Positions 7,628 through 16,495 of a DNA stretch of 39,459 nt are shown piece by piece. Where the stretch lies: the NCBI GenBank assembly GCA_017882305.1, contig JADGPU010000023.1, positions 1-39,459 on the forward strand. The letters are read 5' to 3'. The translations under genes and the position numbers were made by a program. Every line of letters begins with the position of its first letter. Position 1 is the stretch's first letter. Below the pieces are notes generated by a model. That model saw only the letters and a program-made list of their open reading frames with translations. It had not been told where the DNA came from and did no database searches. Source of the stretch: Bacteroidales bacterium. Lineage in GTDB: Bacteria; Bacteroidota; Bacteroidia; Bacteroidales; VadinHA17.

Positions 7628-9175
7628 ATGGATTTAAAACTCCGAAGGTTCTTTGACCAATACTGGATTCTTTTACTTCTGATTGGTATAAAACTAGTTT
7701 TACAATATATACTTGTCAATCCGGTTTATGAACTTCACCGTGATGAGTTTCTATATCTCAACCAGGCTGATCATCTCGCTTTTGGGTATATTTCTGTACC
7801 ACCTTTTACTGCATTTATTTCTAAAATAATATATTTTCTTGGGGGAGGCATATTCTGGATACGATTTTTCCCTTCCATTTTTGGTGCTCTTACTATAGTC
7901 TTCACCTGGCTAATTGTCGAGTCGGTAGGAGGTAGTTTATTCTCTAAGATCCTGGCATCATGTGCTTTGGTTTTCTCAGCATTAATAAGAATCAATATCC
8001 TGTACCAGCCTAACTCGTTCGATATTCTAACCTGGACAATTATCTTCTATCTCCTTATTAAGTTTATTCAATCTGAAAAAACTAAATGGTTGTGGTTTTT
8101 ATCGATTATTATTGCCGTTGGTTTTTACAATAAATATAATCTCATATTCCTGCTTAGCGGATTGGTGATTGGTCTTTTACTTACATATCAGAGAAAAATA
8201 TTTACCAACCCTTCTTTCTGGAAAGCCGTGATAATCAGCTTAATATTATTATCCCCAAACATTATCTGGCAGGCAGCAAATCATTTTCCGGTTTTTCAAC
8301 ATATGAAAGTATTGAAACATAATCAGCTTGATAATAATACATCATCCGGATTTCTGATAAGTCAGGTTTTGTTCTTTTTCGGCTCATTACCCCTGACTAT
8401 TGGTGCCATTGTTGCTTTTGTCTTTTTCAAATCATTCAGGGCTTACAGGTTTATCGGAATCAGCTTTTTTGCAGTAATAGCGCTTTTCGCTTATATGAAG
8501 GCAAAAGGCTATTATGCTATAGGGATATATCCTGTAATTATTGCTTTTGGAAGTGTATATATCGATTGCATTCTATCAAAAAAATGGCGATTGATAATTC
8601 TTCCACTACTAATCGCATTTAATCTTGGCATATTCCTGATTACACTTAAAGTAGTCTATCCAATTTATACTCCGGCTGAGATCAGACAGAATTCAATGGC
8701 ATTTGAAAAATTTGGTTTACTTCGCTGGGAGGATGGAAAAAACCACAATCTGCCACAGGATTTTGCTGATATGCTTGGTTGGCGTGAGATGGCAGATAAA
8801 TCACTTGCTGCCTATAATATGATCCCTGCAAATGAGCGTGAAAATACACTGGTAATTTGTTTTAATTATGGCCAGGCAGGTGCGTTAAATTACTTCAACC
8901 GGACAAAAATGCCGGAGGCTTACTCTTATAACACAGATTATATTTACTGGTTGCCTCGTTTAAAAAAGATTGAGAATATACTGTTAGTGGGAAAGAATCC
9001 TGGTCAGCGAGTGACCGGCCAGTTTAAAAACTTTAAACTAATGGGCGTAGTTGAAAATTCTTATGCCAGGGAGTTTAATACAGAAATTTATCTGCTTACA
9101 GGTGCAAATGAAGCTTTCACGGATATTTTTTACAAAAATGTGGATGACAGAAAGAAAAAGCTCGATATATTCTGA
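7628..9175 (+). CDS. GT39/PMT-type membrane glycosyltransferase (ArnT-like fold)
   Basis: The product has 515 residues with about ten membrane helices spread over residues 12-350, followed by a soluble C-terminal domain. The first luminal/periplasmic loop contains ELHRDEFLYL (Asp39, Glu40) and SVPPF, which matches the loop of PMT_2/GT39 enzymes where an acidic residue is catalytic. These enzymes move a sugar from a polyprenyl-phosphate donor to a lipid or protein on the outer face of the inner membrane. The acceptor here cannot be told. The gene appears to be a single transcription unit, convergent with the Gfo/Idh/MocA gene 17 bases away. Confidence 0.88.
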   Translation: MDLKLRRFFDQYWILLLLIGIKLVLQYILVNPVYELHRDEFLYLNQADHLAFGYISVPPFTAFISKIIYFLGGGIFWIRFFPSIFGALTIVFTWLIVESVGGSLFSKILASCALVFSALIRINILYQPNSFDILTWTIIFYLLIKFIQSEKTKWLWFLSIIIAVGFYNKYNLIFLLSGLVIGLLLTYQRKIFTNPSFWKAVIISLILLSPNIIWQAANHFPVFQHMKVLKHNQLDNNTSSGFLISQVLFFFGSLPLTIGAIVAFVFFKSFRAYRFIGISFFAVIALFAYMKAKGYYAIGIYPVIIAFGSVYIDCILSKKWRLIILPLLIAFNLGIFLITLKVVYPIYTPAEIRQNSMAFEKFGLLRWEDGKNHNLPQDFADMLGWREMADKSLAAYNMIPANERENTLVICFNYGQAGALNYFNRTKMPEAYSYNTDYIYWLPRLKKIENILLVGKNPGQRVTGQFKNFKLMGVVENSYAREFNTEIYLLTGANEAFTDIFYKNVDDRKKKLDIF

Positions 9176-9192
9176 ATTTTGAGCTGCATGCT

Positions 9193-10296
9193 TTAATGAC
9201 CTTTAGCAGCTGATTCCCTGAAAGTCTTAAGATATTTTGCAGTCAGCGTTACCAGCCTCTGAACAGCCAGTCCATGTTCAATATCAGGTACAAACTCATT
9301 ATCGTCTTTGCCCGTAAGAAACACATAATGAGCATGGATCATCGACCTCAACCATCCCGGAGGGACGTGTGCTGAAGGGAAACTGCTTACGGATTTATAG
9401 TTACTTCCAACCATCCTTCTGTTCCATGTACCAGATTCCTCCCTATAAAACTCGAAAGAGTCGGGTGATGATGAGGAGTAACGTAATGCTCCTTCCTGAG
9501 CATAAAGTTCAACAGAAAAATAGTCTCCTGTTCCCGAGCTGATACGGCTCGCCGAAAGTGTCCCCACAGCTCCCGAAATATCATCATAAACAGATATCAG
9601 GCTGAACAGATCCGAATCTTCTCTGACATCAGTGAAGTGACCGCCCTGTAAAGCGCCAGTGATCCTCAGACCCTTTCCAAGAAATGCAATCAACAAACTT
9701 AAGGAATGTGATCCAAGATCGGCCATCGCACCACCTTCCGGTGCTGGTGTCAAACGCGATTGACGCCGGTCACGGTACTCCTTCCTGAGATAATCGCTGT
9801 GCCAGTATTTCAGATCGAAATGGAGAGGTTGACCCAGTTTTCCTGATTTCCAGAGACCGAGCATCTCTCTGACTGTTGCTGAAAAGAGGAACTGAAAACC
9901 AACCTGAATTTTTATATCCGGATGTTTTTTAATTAAGGCGGTTATATCTTTCTCTTCCTCAAGACCTGAGCACACTGGTTTTTCAAGATATATCCGTTTT
10001 AAACCAGTCATACCAATAATTGCTTTCAGGTGTTCATAATGTACTTTATTTGGACTAAGTATAAAGACAGTGTTTATCTTATTGTCTGCAACAAACTCCT
10101 CTAAATCACACGATTTGATGAAACCATAACGTGTTGCAAACGACTCACGCTTCCTTTTAGTAGCCGAACAAACAGCATCCAGTTCAATTTCAGGAGCATC
10201 ATCATAAAAATACTGCAATGAATTGAGTGAATAAGCATGAGAGCGTGCAATACCCCCGGAACCTATAAACCCGACAATAATTTTTTCCTGGTTCAT
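9193..10296 (-). CDS. Gfo/Idh/MocA family oxidoreductase
   Basis: The product has 367 residues. The N-terminal Rossmann fold begins with GFIGSGGIARSHA (GxGxxG-like, residues 9-21). It is followed by LEKPVCSG near residues 98-105, where the EKP motif places the catalytic Lys. The C-terminal alpha/beta domain has the ADLGSHSLSLL segment near residues 192-202, which supplies the usual Asp and His. These enzymes use NAD(P) to oxidise or reduce a sugar or inositol carbon, or act as epimerase-like or sugar-hydrolysing variants. The substrate is unknown. No signal peptide is visible, so it should be cytosolic. It lies alone between convergent and divergent neighbours. Confidence 0.92.
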   Translation of the reverse strand: MNQEKIIVGFIGSGGIARSHAYSLNSLQYFYDDAPEIELDAVCSATKRKRESFATRYGFIKSCDLEEFVADNKINTVFILSPNKVHYEHLKAIIGMTGLKRIYLEKPVCSGLEEEKDITALIKKHPDIKIQVGFQFLFSATVREMLGLWKSGKLGQPLHFDLKYWHSDYLRKEYRDRRQSRLTPAPEGGAMADLGSHSLSLLIAFLGKGLRITGALQGGHFTDVREDSDLFSLISVYDDISGAVGTLSASRISSGTGDYFSVELYAQEGALRYSSSSPDSFEFYREESGTWNRRMVGSNYKSVSSFPSAHVPPGWLRSMIHAHYVFLTGKDDNEFVPDIEHGLAVQRLVTLTAKYLKTFRESAAKGH

Positions 10297-10343
10297 TGTT
10301 GAACATTTTTCAAATATGTATCAAAAATAAACCAATTTATGGA

Positions 10344-10375
10344 GACTGCAAGACCGCAGGACTGCACGACGGCAA
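10344..10375. repeat. degenerate 8-bp tandem repeat
   Basis: Four 8-base units: GACTGCAA, GACCGCAG, GACTGCAC, GACGGCAA. The array lies between the divergent Gfo/Idh/MocA and cfa genes, just upstream of the cfa promoter. It is more GC-rich than its surroundings. Confidence 0.8.
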
Positions 10376-10388
10376 GGCATAAAAAATT

Positions 10389-10420
10389 GTTGACATAGCT
10401 TTAATTAAGTAGTAACTTTG
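10389..10420 (+). promoter_or_regulatory. Bacteroidota-type promoter of cfa
   Basis: GTTG (10389-10392) is followed after 20 bases by TAACTTTG (10413-10420). This is an exact match to the -7 consensus TAnnTTTG and a near match to the -33 TTTG, with standard spacing, as used by the Bacteroidota primary sigma factor. The start codon of cfa is 62 bases downstream, leaving a 5' leader of roughly 55 bases. Confidence 0.7.
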
Positions 10421-10482
10421 AATAAGTGCTTTTGAAATAACTTCTTCCTGAACAATTTATCGAACTAAATCTGATAAATATT

Positions 10483-11604
10483 ATGAAGAACAACTATAAA
10501 ATAATTGCAGAAGATGTCTTAGCGCTTGCCGGAGTGAAGATTAACGGGGATAATCCCTGGGATATCAGAGTTTCCAATGATGGGTTTTACAGGAAAGCAA
10601 TCACAGAGGGTGAATTGGGTATAGGTGAATCCTACATGGACTCCTGGTGGGATGCTGAAAAAATCGATGAGTTTATCTGTCAGGTATTAAAAGCGCAACT
10701 CGACGAAAAAATCCGGCGGAAATTATCAATTCTTCTCAAACTTCTCTCAGTGCGACTTTTCAACCTGCAAACCAAACGGAGAGCATTCATTGTCGGAGAA
10801 AAGCATTATGATCTGGGCAATGATCTCTTTCAAAATATGCTCGATAAAAGGATGGCTTATAGTTGCGGTTACTGGAAGAATGCTCAAAATTTAGATGAGG
10901 CTCAGGAGAAGAAACTTGAATTAATCTGCCGTAAGATTAATCTTAAACCCGGAATGCGTATTCTAGATATCGGTTGTGGTTGGAGCGCTTTTGGAAAATA
11001 TGCCGTGGAGAAATATGATGTCAAAGTTGAAGGGATCACTGTCTCAAAAGAGCAGGTGGAAATGGGAAGGGAATTATGCAAAGGCCTTCCTGTTGATATC
11101 CGACTGATGGATTATCGCGATTTAAATGAAAAGTATGACAGAATTGTCAGTGTTGGAATGTTTGAGCATGTAGGTTATAAAAATTACAAAACTTTCTTTG
11201 AAATTGCTGATAAATGCCTGAACGATGAGGGACTATTACTTCTTCATACTATCGGAACCAACATATCGGAAGACACTCTGGATCTTTGGTCAGAAAAATA
11301 TATTTTCCCAAACGGTATGCTTCCTTCTGTCGCTCAAATAGGAAAAGCAATCGAAAATCATTTCGTGATGGAAGACTGGCACTCTTTCGGTCAGGATTAT
11401 GATAAGACTCTTATGGCCTGGTATCAGAACTTTGATAAGAATTGGGAGAAAATCAAAGATAAGTATTCAGAACGCTTTTACAGGATGTGGAAGTATTTTC
11501 TCCTTTCTTCTGCAGGTTCATTCAGATCAAGAAGACGCAGTCAGGTATGGCAGATAGTGCTGTCCAAAAAGGGAATACCAGGCGGTTATAATTCAGTTCG
11601 TTAA
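10483..11604 (+). CDS. cfa: cyclopropane-fatty-acyl-phospholipid synthase
   Basis: The product has 373 residues, close to the roughly 380 of the E. coli enzyme. The N-terminal lipid-binding region is followed by the family signature HYDLGNDLF (108-116) and MAYSCGYW (124-131, with the conserved Cys). The SAM-binding motif LDIGCGWSAFG is at 161-171, and VGMFEHVGYKNY, the EHVG active-site motif, lies near 224-235. The enzyme transfers a methylene group from S-adenosylmethionine to cis double bonds of membrane phospholipids and typically acts in stationary phase or under stress. A strong Bacteroidota-type promoter precedes it. The gene is convergent with the ALDH gene 22 bases downstream. Confidence 0.95.
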   Translation: MKNNYKIIAEDVLALAGVKINGDNPWDIRVSNDGFYRKAITEGELGIGESYMDSWWDAEKIDEFICQVLKAQLDEKIRRKLSILLKLLSVRLFNLQTKRRAFIVGEKHYDLGNDLFQNMLDKRMAYSCGYWKNAQNLDEAQEKKLELICRKINLKPGMRILDIGCGWSAFGKYAVEKYDVKVEGITVSKEQVEMGRELCKGLPVDIRLMDYRDLNEKYDRIVSVGMFEHVGYKNYKTFFEIADKCLNDEGLLLLHTIGTNISEDTLDLWSEKYIFPNGMLPSVAQIGKAIENHFVMEDWHSFGQDYDKTLMAWYQNFDKNWEKIKDKYSERFYRMWKYFLLSSAGSFRSRRRSQVWQIVLSKKGIPGGYNSVR

Positions 11605-11626
11605 TAAGTTTATAATCAATTAATTA

Positions 11627-13003
11627 TTACCTTAATATCAAACTGACAATTTTTGCCTTTAATTTTGAATACGGAGGATAACGAACGGGGATATCGATCA
11701 GATTCGATTTTACCAGCACTGAACGCAGGTTCGAAAAAGTATCAAATGAAGATTTTCCGTGATATCTGCCCATTCCGCTGCTTCCGACACCTCCATACGG
11801 AAGATATGGAGAAGCAATCTGCAGGACTGTCTCATTAACAGCAGCATTCCCGGAACGGGTTCTTCTCATAAACTCACTTACAAGCTTATTATTCCTCGTA
11901 AAAATATAGGCAGACAGAGGTTTAGGGTTTTGTTCAATAATACCATAGACTTCTTCGAATTCATCAAAGTCAATTACCGGTAGAACCGGTCCAAATATCT
12001 CTTCCTGCATTATCCGATCGCCGGGTTTTACATCCTTTATTATTGTTGGAGCAACATACCGGGATTCCGTATCAGTAATACCACCGGTTACGATCTGACC
12101 GCACTTCATAAGCTCTGACAGTCTTTGAGCATTCTCAGAACTGATAACTCTGGCAAAATCTTCGCTCTTCTCCGGGTTGTCACCATAAAATAATTTAATC
12201 TCCCTGGAAATAAGTTCCAGGAACCGATCCTTCACCTTTTTATCAATCAATAAATAATCAGGACTAACACATGTCTGTCCGCAATTCAGGAATTTCCCCC
12301 AGGCAATCCTTTTTGCGGCGAAATCAAGTCGTGCATCGGCTGCAATAACACATGGATTTTTCCCTCCAAGTTCAAGCGATACGGGTGTGAGATTCTCAGC
12401 TGCTTTTTGCATCACATATTTACCCACACTGCAACTTCCGGTAAAAAAGATGTAATCAAACTTCTGCTCAAGAAGGTACGCACTTATGCTATGATCACCA
12501 TATATCATTGCAACAAGCTCCTGAGGAAAATTGCCGAGAATTTTTTCCATCACAGTTACAATATTGGGTGCTTGCCTGGAAACCTTAAGTATTACACAAT
12601 TACCGGCCCCAATGGCCCCCACCAATGGCATAAATGCAAGCAGAAAGGGAAAATTCCAGGGTGATAGCACCAATACCTGGCCATATGGTTGCGGAGCAAC
12701 AAAACTATGGGAAAGAAAATGCACAATCGGAGTATAGACTCTTCTGGGCCTTGACCAGTTTCTCAGTTTGCGAATGGTAAGGTTCAGCTCTTTTATTACA
12801 AGCCTCGATTCTGTACCAATCGCCTCAAATTCAGGCTTATGAAAGTCCTTCCACAGTGAATCCACGATTTCCCTCTCATGTGCAATGATCAGAGAACGCA
12901 ACTTTTTTAGAATTTCAATCCTGTATCTTATATCAAATGTTTTGCCTGTGGCAAAAAATTTTCGCTGTGCATCAATAATTAACCCTATTTCCTCTTTTTC
13001 CAT
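11627..13003 (-). CDS. aldehyde dehydrogenase, class-3 (ALDH3)-like
   Basis: The product has 458 residues, typical of the shorter class-3 ALDHs. SPWNFPF (114-120) lines the cofactor site. FFTGS (186-190) is the NAD-binding turn. LELGGKNP (210-217) carries the general base Glu211. FLNCGQTCVSPDY (238-250) carries the catalytic nucleophile Cys245. The C-terminal YGGVGSSGMGRYHGKSSFDTFS segment is characteristic of ALDH3. Class-3 enzymes oxidise fatty and aromatic aldehydes to acids with NAD(P). A hydrophobic, basic C-terminal tail (KLKAKIVSLIL) may help membrane association. Its start overlaps the end of the GMC oxidoreductase gene by 19 bases, which implies translational coupling and successive steps of one pathway. 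Confidence 0.95.
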   Translation of the reverse strand: MEKEEIGLIIDAQRKFFATGKTFDIRYRIEILKKLRSLIIAHEREIVDSLWKDFHKPEFEAIGTESRLVIKELNLTIRKLRNWSRPRRVYTPIVHFLSHSFVAPQPYGQVLVLSPWNFPFLLAFMPLVGAIGAGNCVILKVSRQAPNIVTVMEKILGNFPQELVAMIYGDHSISAYLLEQKFDYIFFTGSCSVGKYVMQKAAENLTPVSLELGGKNPCVIAADARLDFAAKRIAWGKFLNCGQTCVSPDYLLIDKKVKDRFLELISREIKLFYGDNPEKSEDFARVISSENAQRLSELMKCGQIVTGGITDTESRYVAPTIIKDVKPGDRIMQEEIFGPVLPVIDFDEFEEVYGIIEQNPKPLSAYIFTRNNKLVSEFMRRTRSGNAAVNETVLQIASPYLPYGGVGSSGMGRYHGKSSFDTFSNLRSVLVKSNLIDIPVRYPPYSKLKAKIVSLILR

Positions 13004-14607
13004 TCCTCTTCAAGAAGTATTAATTGTTTAGAAATATCCGTAATATGCGATTGTGCCAATGAAGGGATCTGGCTCATGCAATATTCTGCCATAGCCGTGA
13101 TTGTCAGGCTGGGATTTACACCTATATTACCCTGAATTATTGAACCGTCGGTGATATAAAAATTGGGATATCCGTGGACCTTCAGATTCTTATCCACAAC
13201 ACCCGTTTCGATAGTATCGGACATAGGACAACCTCCCAGAATATGAGCTGTTGTTGGCCTGTTGAAAAACACTTCAAGCAATATATTCTGTGATATTCCG
13301 GACACCTTTTTTGCATAACGCTCCATTACATCCTGTCCGACAGGTATAAAAGCCGGAACTTTTTTGTTTCCGCTGTTATCGATCTTCATTTTACCACCGA
13401 ATATTCCTTTTTTCCATACCATTTTCATTGCATTATCTGTCGTCTGCATAACAAGAAATATAACTGTCCTGGTCGACCAGCTAAAATTAAAAGCTGTTTT
13501 AAGGAACAACCAGGGATTGGTTATAGTCTTCAAAAACAATTTCAGTGTTCTCCCGGCTGAGGTACGAGCCCCTGCAACCGAAAGACCGAAAAACCATTTC
13601 ATGGCATTAGAATTATCAGGATATTTTACGATCTCTACATGTGTAAAAGGATCAGGGCAGAAGACTGATGTAATGGCCAGACCATTGTTAAGTTTTTCAA
13701 TGCCGCCGGAAACAGCACAAAGCGTTTCAGCATTGGTTCTTAATTCATGCCCAAGCTTTTCGGATAAAGACGATAGTGTGGCATATTTGTATTTCTGTTT
13801 AAGCATGAGTTCCAATGTTCCTAATGCACCTGCAGCTACGACAATTCCTTTTGCTCTGAAAACCCTCTTTCTACCTCTGAAAAAAGCGGTTATCCTTTTT
13901 GTTTCAACATGATACAGACTATCGTGATATGATATTTTTTCCGCTTTCGTTTCGGGAAGGATCTCCAATCCCATTTTTTCTGCAAACCATAAATAGTTCC
14001 TGTCAAGAGTGTTTTTAGCATTTTCCCTGCATCCTACCATACATCCTGCACATTCAATGCATCCCTTTCGAAGCGGACCTAAACCATTGAAATACGGATC
14101 TGTCTCCTGTTCCGTCCCATCGATATTTACTCCTACATGAACTGTCTCAAATGTACTGTGAGCATTCATCTCTTTTGAAACTTCCTCAAGGAACTTATCT
14201 TCGGTATTCAGCTTCGAATATTTCTTTCTTCCAAGCATGAATGATGCCCGGTCAAAGAATGGCTCCAGGATTTTTTTCCAGTCGCCGAACTTGTTCCAGG
14301 ATCTGTTATTTAAAAATTCATCGGGAGGAATATATAATGTATTGCAATAAACGAGGCTTCCTCCCCCTACTCCTGTCCCGCTTAAAATAGTTGCAGTAGT
14401 ATAAAATGAAAGTTTCTGAAATCCAAAGCATCTGAGAGACGGAATCCAGAGGTATTTTGGAATATTCCAGTTTGTTTTGGGAAAATCTTCCGGATTAAAC
14501 CGTTTCCCCTGCTCCAACAGAAGGACCTTGTATCCTTTTTCGACCAGGCGCAGGCTGGCAACGCTGCCACCAAATCCCGAACCAATTACTATATAATCAT
14601 ATATCAT
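12985..14607 (-). CDS. GMC oxidoreductase (cholesterol/fatty-alcohol oxidase-like) with a CxxCxxCxxxC cluster
   Basis: This 540-residue FAD enzyme begins directly with the ADP-binding motif VIGSGFGG (7-14), without a signal peptide. GTGVGGGSLVYCN (77-89) is the second FAD contact and is typical of the cholesterol-oxidase branch. HILGGCPMSD in the C-terminal part carries the probable active-site His, and NPSLTITAMAE closes the fold. Between these, Cys183, Cys186, Cys189 and Cys193 form CxxCxxCxxxC, the spacing of a ferredoxin [4Fe-4S] site, followed by RENAKNTLDRNYL. If a cluster is bound, electrons from alcohol oxidation could leave by a one-electron carrier instead of oxygen. The gene overlaps the downstream ALDH gene by 19 bases, so an alcohol-to-aldehyde-to-acid route is inferred. 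The substrate is not known. Confidence 0.9.
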   Translation of the reverse strand: MIYDYIVIGSGFGGSVASLRLVEKGYKVLLLEQGKRFNPEDFPKTNWNIPKYLWIPSLRCFGFQKLSFYTTATILSGTGVGGGSLVYCNTLYIPPDEFLNNRSWNKFGDWKKILEPFFDRASFMLGRKKYSKLNTEDKFLEEVSKEMNAHSTFETVHVGVNIDGTEQETDPYFNGLGPLRKGCIECAGCMVGCRENAKNTLDRNYLWFAEKMGLEILPETKAEKISYHDSLYHVETKRITAFFRGRKRVFRAKGIVVAAGALGTLELMLKQKYKYATLSSLSEKLGHELRTNAETLCAVSGGIEKLNNGLAITSVFCPDPFTHVEIVKYPDNSNAMKWFFGLSVAGARTSAGRTLKLFLKTITNPWLFLKTAFNFSWSTRTVIFLVMQTTDNAMKMVWKKGIFGGKMKIDNSGNKKVPAFIPVGQDVMERYAKKVSGISQNILLEVFFNRPTTAHILGGCPMSDTIETGVVDKNLKVHGYPNFYITDGSIIQGNIGVNPSLTITAMAEYCMSQIPSLAQSHITDISKQLILLEEEWKKRK

Positions 14608-14717
14608 TAAAAATGTACTGATAAGGAAGGCAAGGTGTAAATATATAAAGTCTGTTCGGACTTTCCTGTTTTTCTCTTAATTTTACGCTAAATCAAATTA
14701 ATTTAAACAACTTTTTT

Positions 14718-15593
14718 ATGAAAGCTTTATCAATAATTTTTGCAATTATGTTCATCACTATCATCTCCGGGATACTTAATGGACAAGACTCACAAAATGT
14801 AAATAAAACCACAGCTGAACAGGTGATCGCGACAATTATTAAAAATACGGGAAGTTCTCCAATTTCTAATACGGTAGATGTTATTAAAGAAGGTGATCCG
14901 CAAACTCCGGTCACGGGAATAATTACATGCATGTTCGCTACAATGGATGTTCTGAAACAGGCTGTAATTAAAAATTGTAATCTTTTAATAGTGCACGAAC
15001 CTTTGTACTATAACCATCTCGATGGAACAAAAATGTTACAGAATGATCGGGTGTTCCTTGAAAAAAAACATTTTATCAACGATAACAAACTGGTTATATG
15101 GCGTTTTCACGACTATATTCACAATATGAAACCCGACGGAATTGAAATGGGGATGGTAGCGAAGCTTAACTGGAAAGATTATCTTGTCAAAGGAACCACC
15201 AATCAATTTGTTATGCCTGAGACAACCTTAAAAGATCTTCTTAAGAATCTGAAACAGACATTTCCTAAAAATGCATTTTATGTTATCGGAAATCCTGAAA
15301 TGAAATTGTCTAATGTCAGGCTCGCGGTTGGTGCACCCGGAAGTGCAACACATATAAGGTTATTGGAGGATAATAACGTAGATGTTGTAGTCGCCGGTGA
15401 GGCACAACAATGGGAGACTTATGAATACATGCGTGATGCCGTTGCTCAGGGAAGAAATAAGGCCATTATTTTCCTTGGTCATATAAATTCTGAAGAAGCC
15501 GGAATGAGTTTTTGTGCTGAATGGTTACAGACTTTCATAAAAGATATACCAATACATTTTATTGAATGTGGTCCCTCCTTCTGGTCCTATTGA
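14718..15593 (+). CDS. exported NIF3-like (dinuclear metal centre) protein
   Basis: The product has 291 residues. The N-terminus (MKALSIIFAIMFITIISGILNG) is a signal peptide, unusual for NIF3 proteins, which are normally cytosolic. The NIF3 fold is recognisable from LLIVHEPLYYNHLD (about 93-106) and a closing GHINSEEAGMSF (about 254-265). In family members the first motif is usually a His-His-Pro pair and the last is GHxxxE. Here the second His of the first motif is Glu, while the late His and Glu remain. The middle GEAQQWETYEYMRDA segment is also family-like. The enzymatic role of NIF3 proteins is unsettled. The ThuA-domain gene begins 47 bases after its stop, so the two may form one unit. 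Confidence 0.82.
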   Translation: MKALSIIFAIMFITIISGILNGQDSQNVNKTTAEQVIATIIKNTGSSPISNTVDVIKEGDPQTPVTGIITCMFATMDVLKQAVIKNCNLLIVHEPLYYNHLDGTKMLQNDRVFLEKKHFINDNKLVIWRFHDYIHNMKPDGIEMGMVAKLNWKDYLVKGTTNQFVMPETTLKDLLKNLKQTFPKNAFYVIGNPEMKLSNVRLAVGAPGSATHIRLLEDNNVDVVVAGEAQQWETYEYMRDAVAQGRNKAIIFLGHINSEEAGMSFCAEWLQTFIKDIPIHFIECGPSFWSY

Positions 15594-15640
15594 ACAACCA
15601 ATTCTATTACCAAATTTCAATATTTCAAATACCTGACAAA

Positions 15641-16492
15641 ATGTTAAAATTAAATAAAATCAAAATGACAGGATTTCGGACTATTGTATTTTCTCTTTTA
15701 TGCCTCTCTCTGGTTTGTTCAGGGATAGAATGGAAGGAGATCCCAAAATTCAAAGCAATAGCCTTTTACACGGCTAAAAACGACAAGGCGCATATAAGTT
15801 TTGTTCATGAGGCGAACAGGTGGTTTACTAAAATGGCATCCAGTTACAACTTCATCTATGATTCGACAAATAACTGGAATAATATGAATACCAGGTTCCT
15901 AGCCAGATACCAGGTAGTAATTTTCCTTGATACCCGGCCTGATTCTGTGTCACAAAGGAATGCATTCAGAGAATATATGGAGAATGGAGGTGCCTGGATT
16001 GGATTTCATTTTGCCGGCTTTGCTCTTACACCTTCCGACTTTCCCCAGAACTGGGACTGGTATCACAACCATTTTCTTGGCTCGGGAGAATATAAAGGAA
16101 ACACGTGGCGGCCAACATCTGCTGTCTTGAGAGTGGAGAACCATAATCATCCTTCAACAAGGAACCTGCCCGATACTTTTATATCATCTCCAAATGAATG
16201 GTATAGCTGGAAAAATGATTTAAGAAGAAATCCTGATATTGAGATACTTTTATCAATTGACTCGACAAGTTTTCCACTTGGTACAGGGCCTAAACTTTCT
16301 GAGATATGGCACAGTGGTTATTACCCTGTTGTATGGACCAATAAAAACTATAAAATGTTATATGTGAACATGGGACATAACGACATTGACTATGAAAATA
16401 AAACCGGTAAGGAACTCTCCTTTACATTTAATAATGAAACACAGGATAAATTAGTAATTGATGCATTGTTGTGGTTTGGAGAGGCATTTTAG
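15641..16492 (+). CDS. exported ThuA-domain protein
   Basis: The product has 283 residues from ATG 15641. A longer frame from 15566 overlaps the NIF3-like gene by 28 bases, but the 15641 start (or 15665) puts a signal peptide at the N-terminus (GFRTIVFSLLCLSLVCSG) and avoids the overlap. The mature part has the ThuA/trehalose-utilisation fold, related to class I glutamine amidotransferases. It opens with FKAIAFYTAK, has a YQVVIFLDTRPDS strand, then GGAWIGFHFAG and YNMGH-like VNMGHND near the end. ThuA domains are linked to sugar metabolism, but their reaction is poorly defined. In exported Bacteroidota proteins they often accompany glycoside hydrolases. Confidence 0.85.
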   Translation: MLKLNKIKMTGFRTIVFSLLCLSLVCSGIEWKEIPKFKAIAFYTAKNDKAHISFVHEANRWFTKMASSYNFIYDSTNNWNNMNTRFLARYQVVIFLDTRPDSVSQRNAFREYMENGGAWIGFHFAGFALTPSDFPQNWDWYHNHFLGSGEYKGNTWRPTSAVLRVENHNHPSTRNLPDTFISSPNEWYSWKNDLRRNPDIEILLSIDSTSFPLGTGPKLSEIWHSGYYPVVWTNKNYKMLYVNMGHNDIDYENKTGKELSFTFNNETQDKLVIDALLWFGEAF

Positions 16493-16495
16493 CAT

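Noticed and set aside
13364..13912. 182-codon open frame antisense to the GMC oxidoreductase
   Set aside because: The minus-strand frame has all GMC motifs. This one has no recognisable domain and is a shadow of its codon bias.
15566..15640. Upstream extension of the ThuA-domain protein
   Set aside because: It overlaps the NIF3-like gene and would bury the signal peptide. ATG 15641 is the more natural start.
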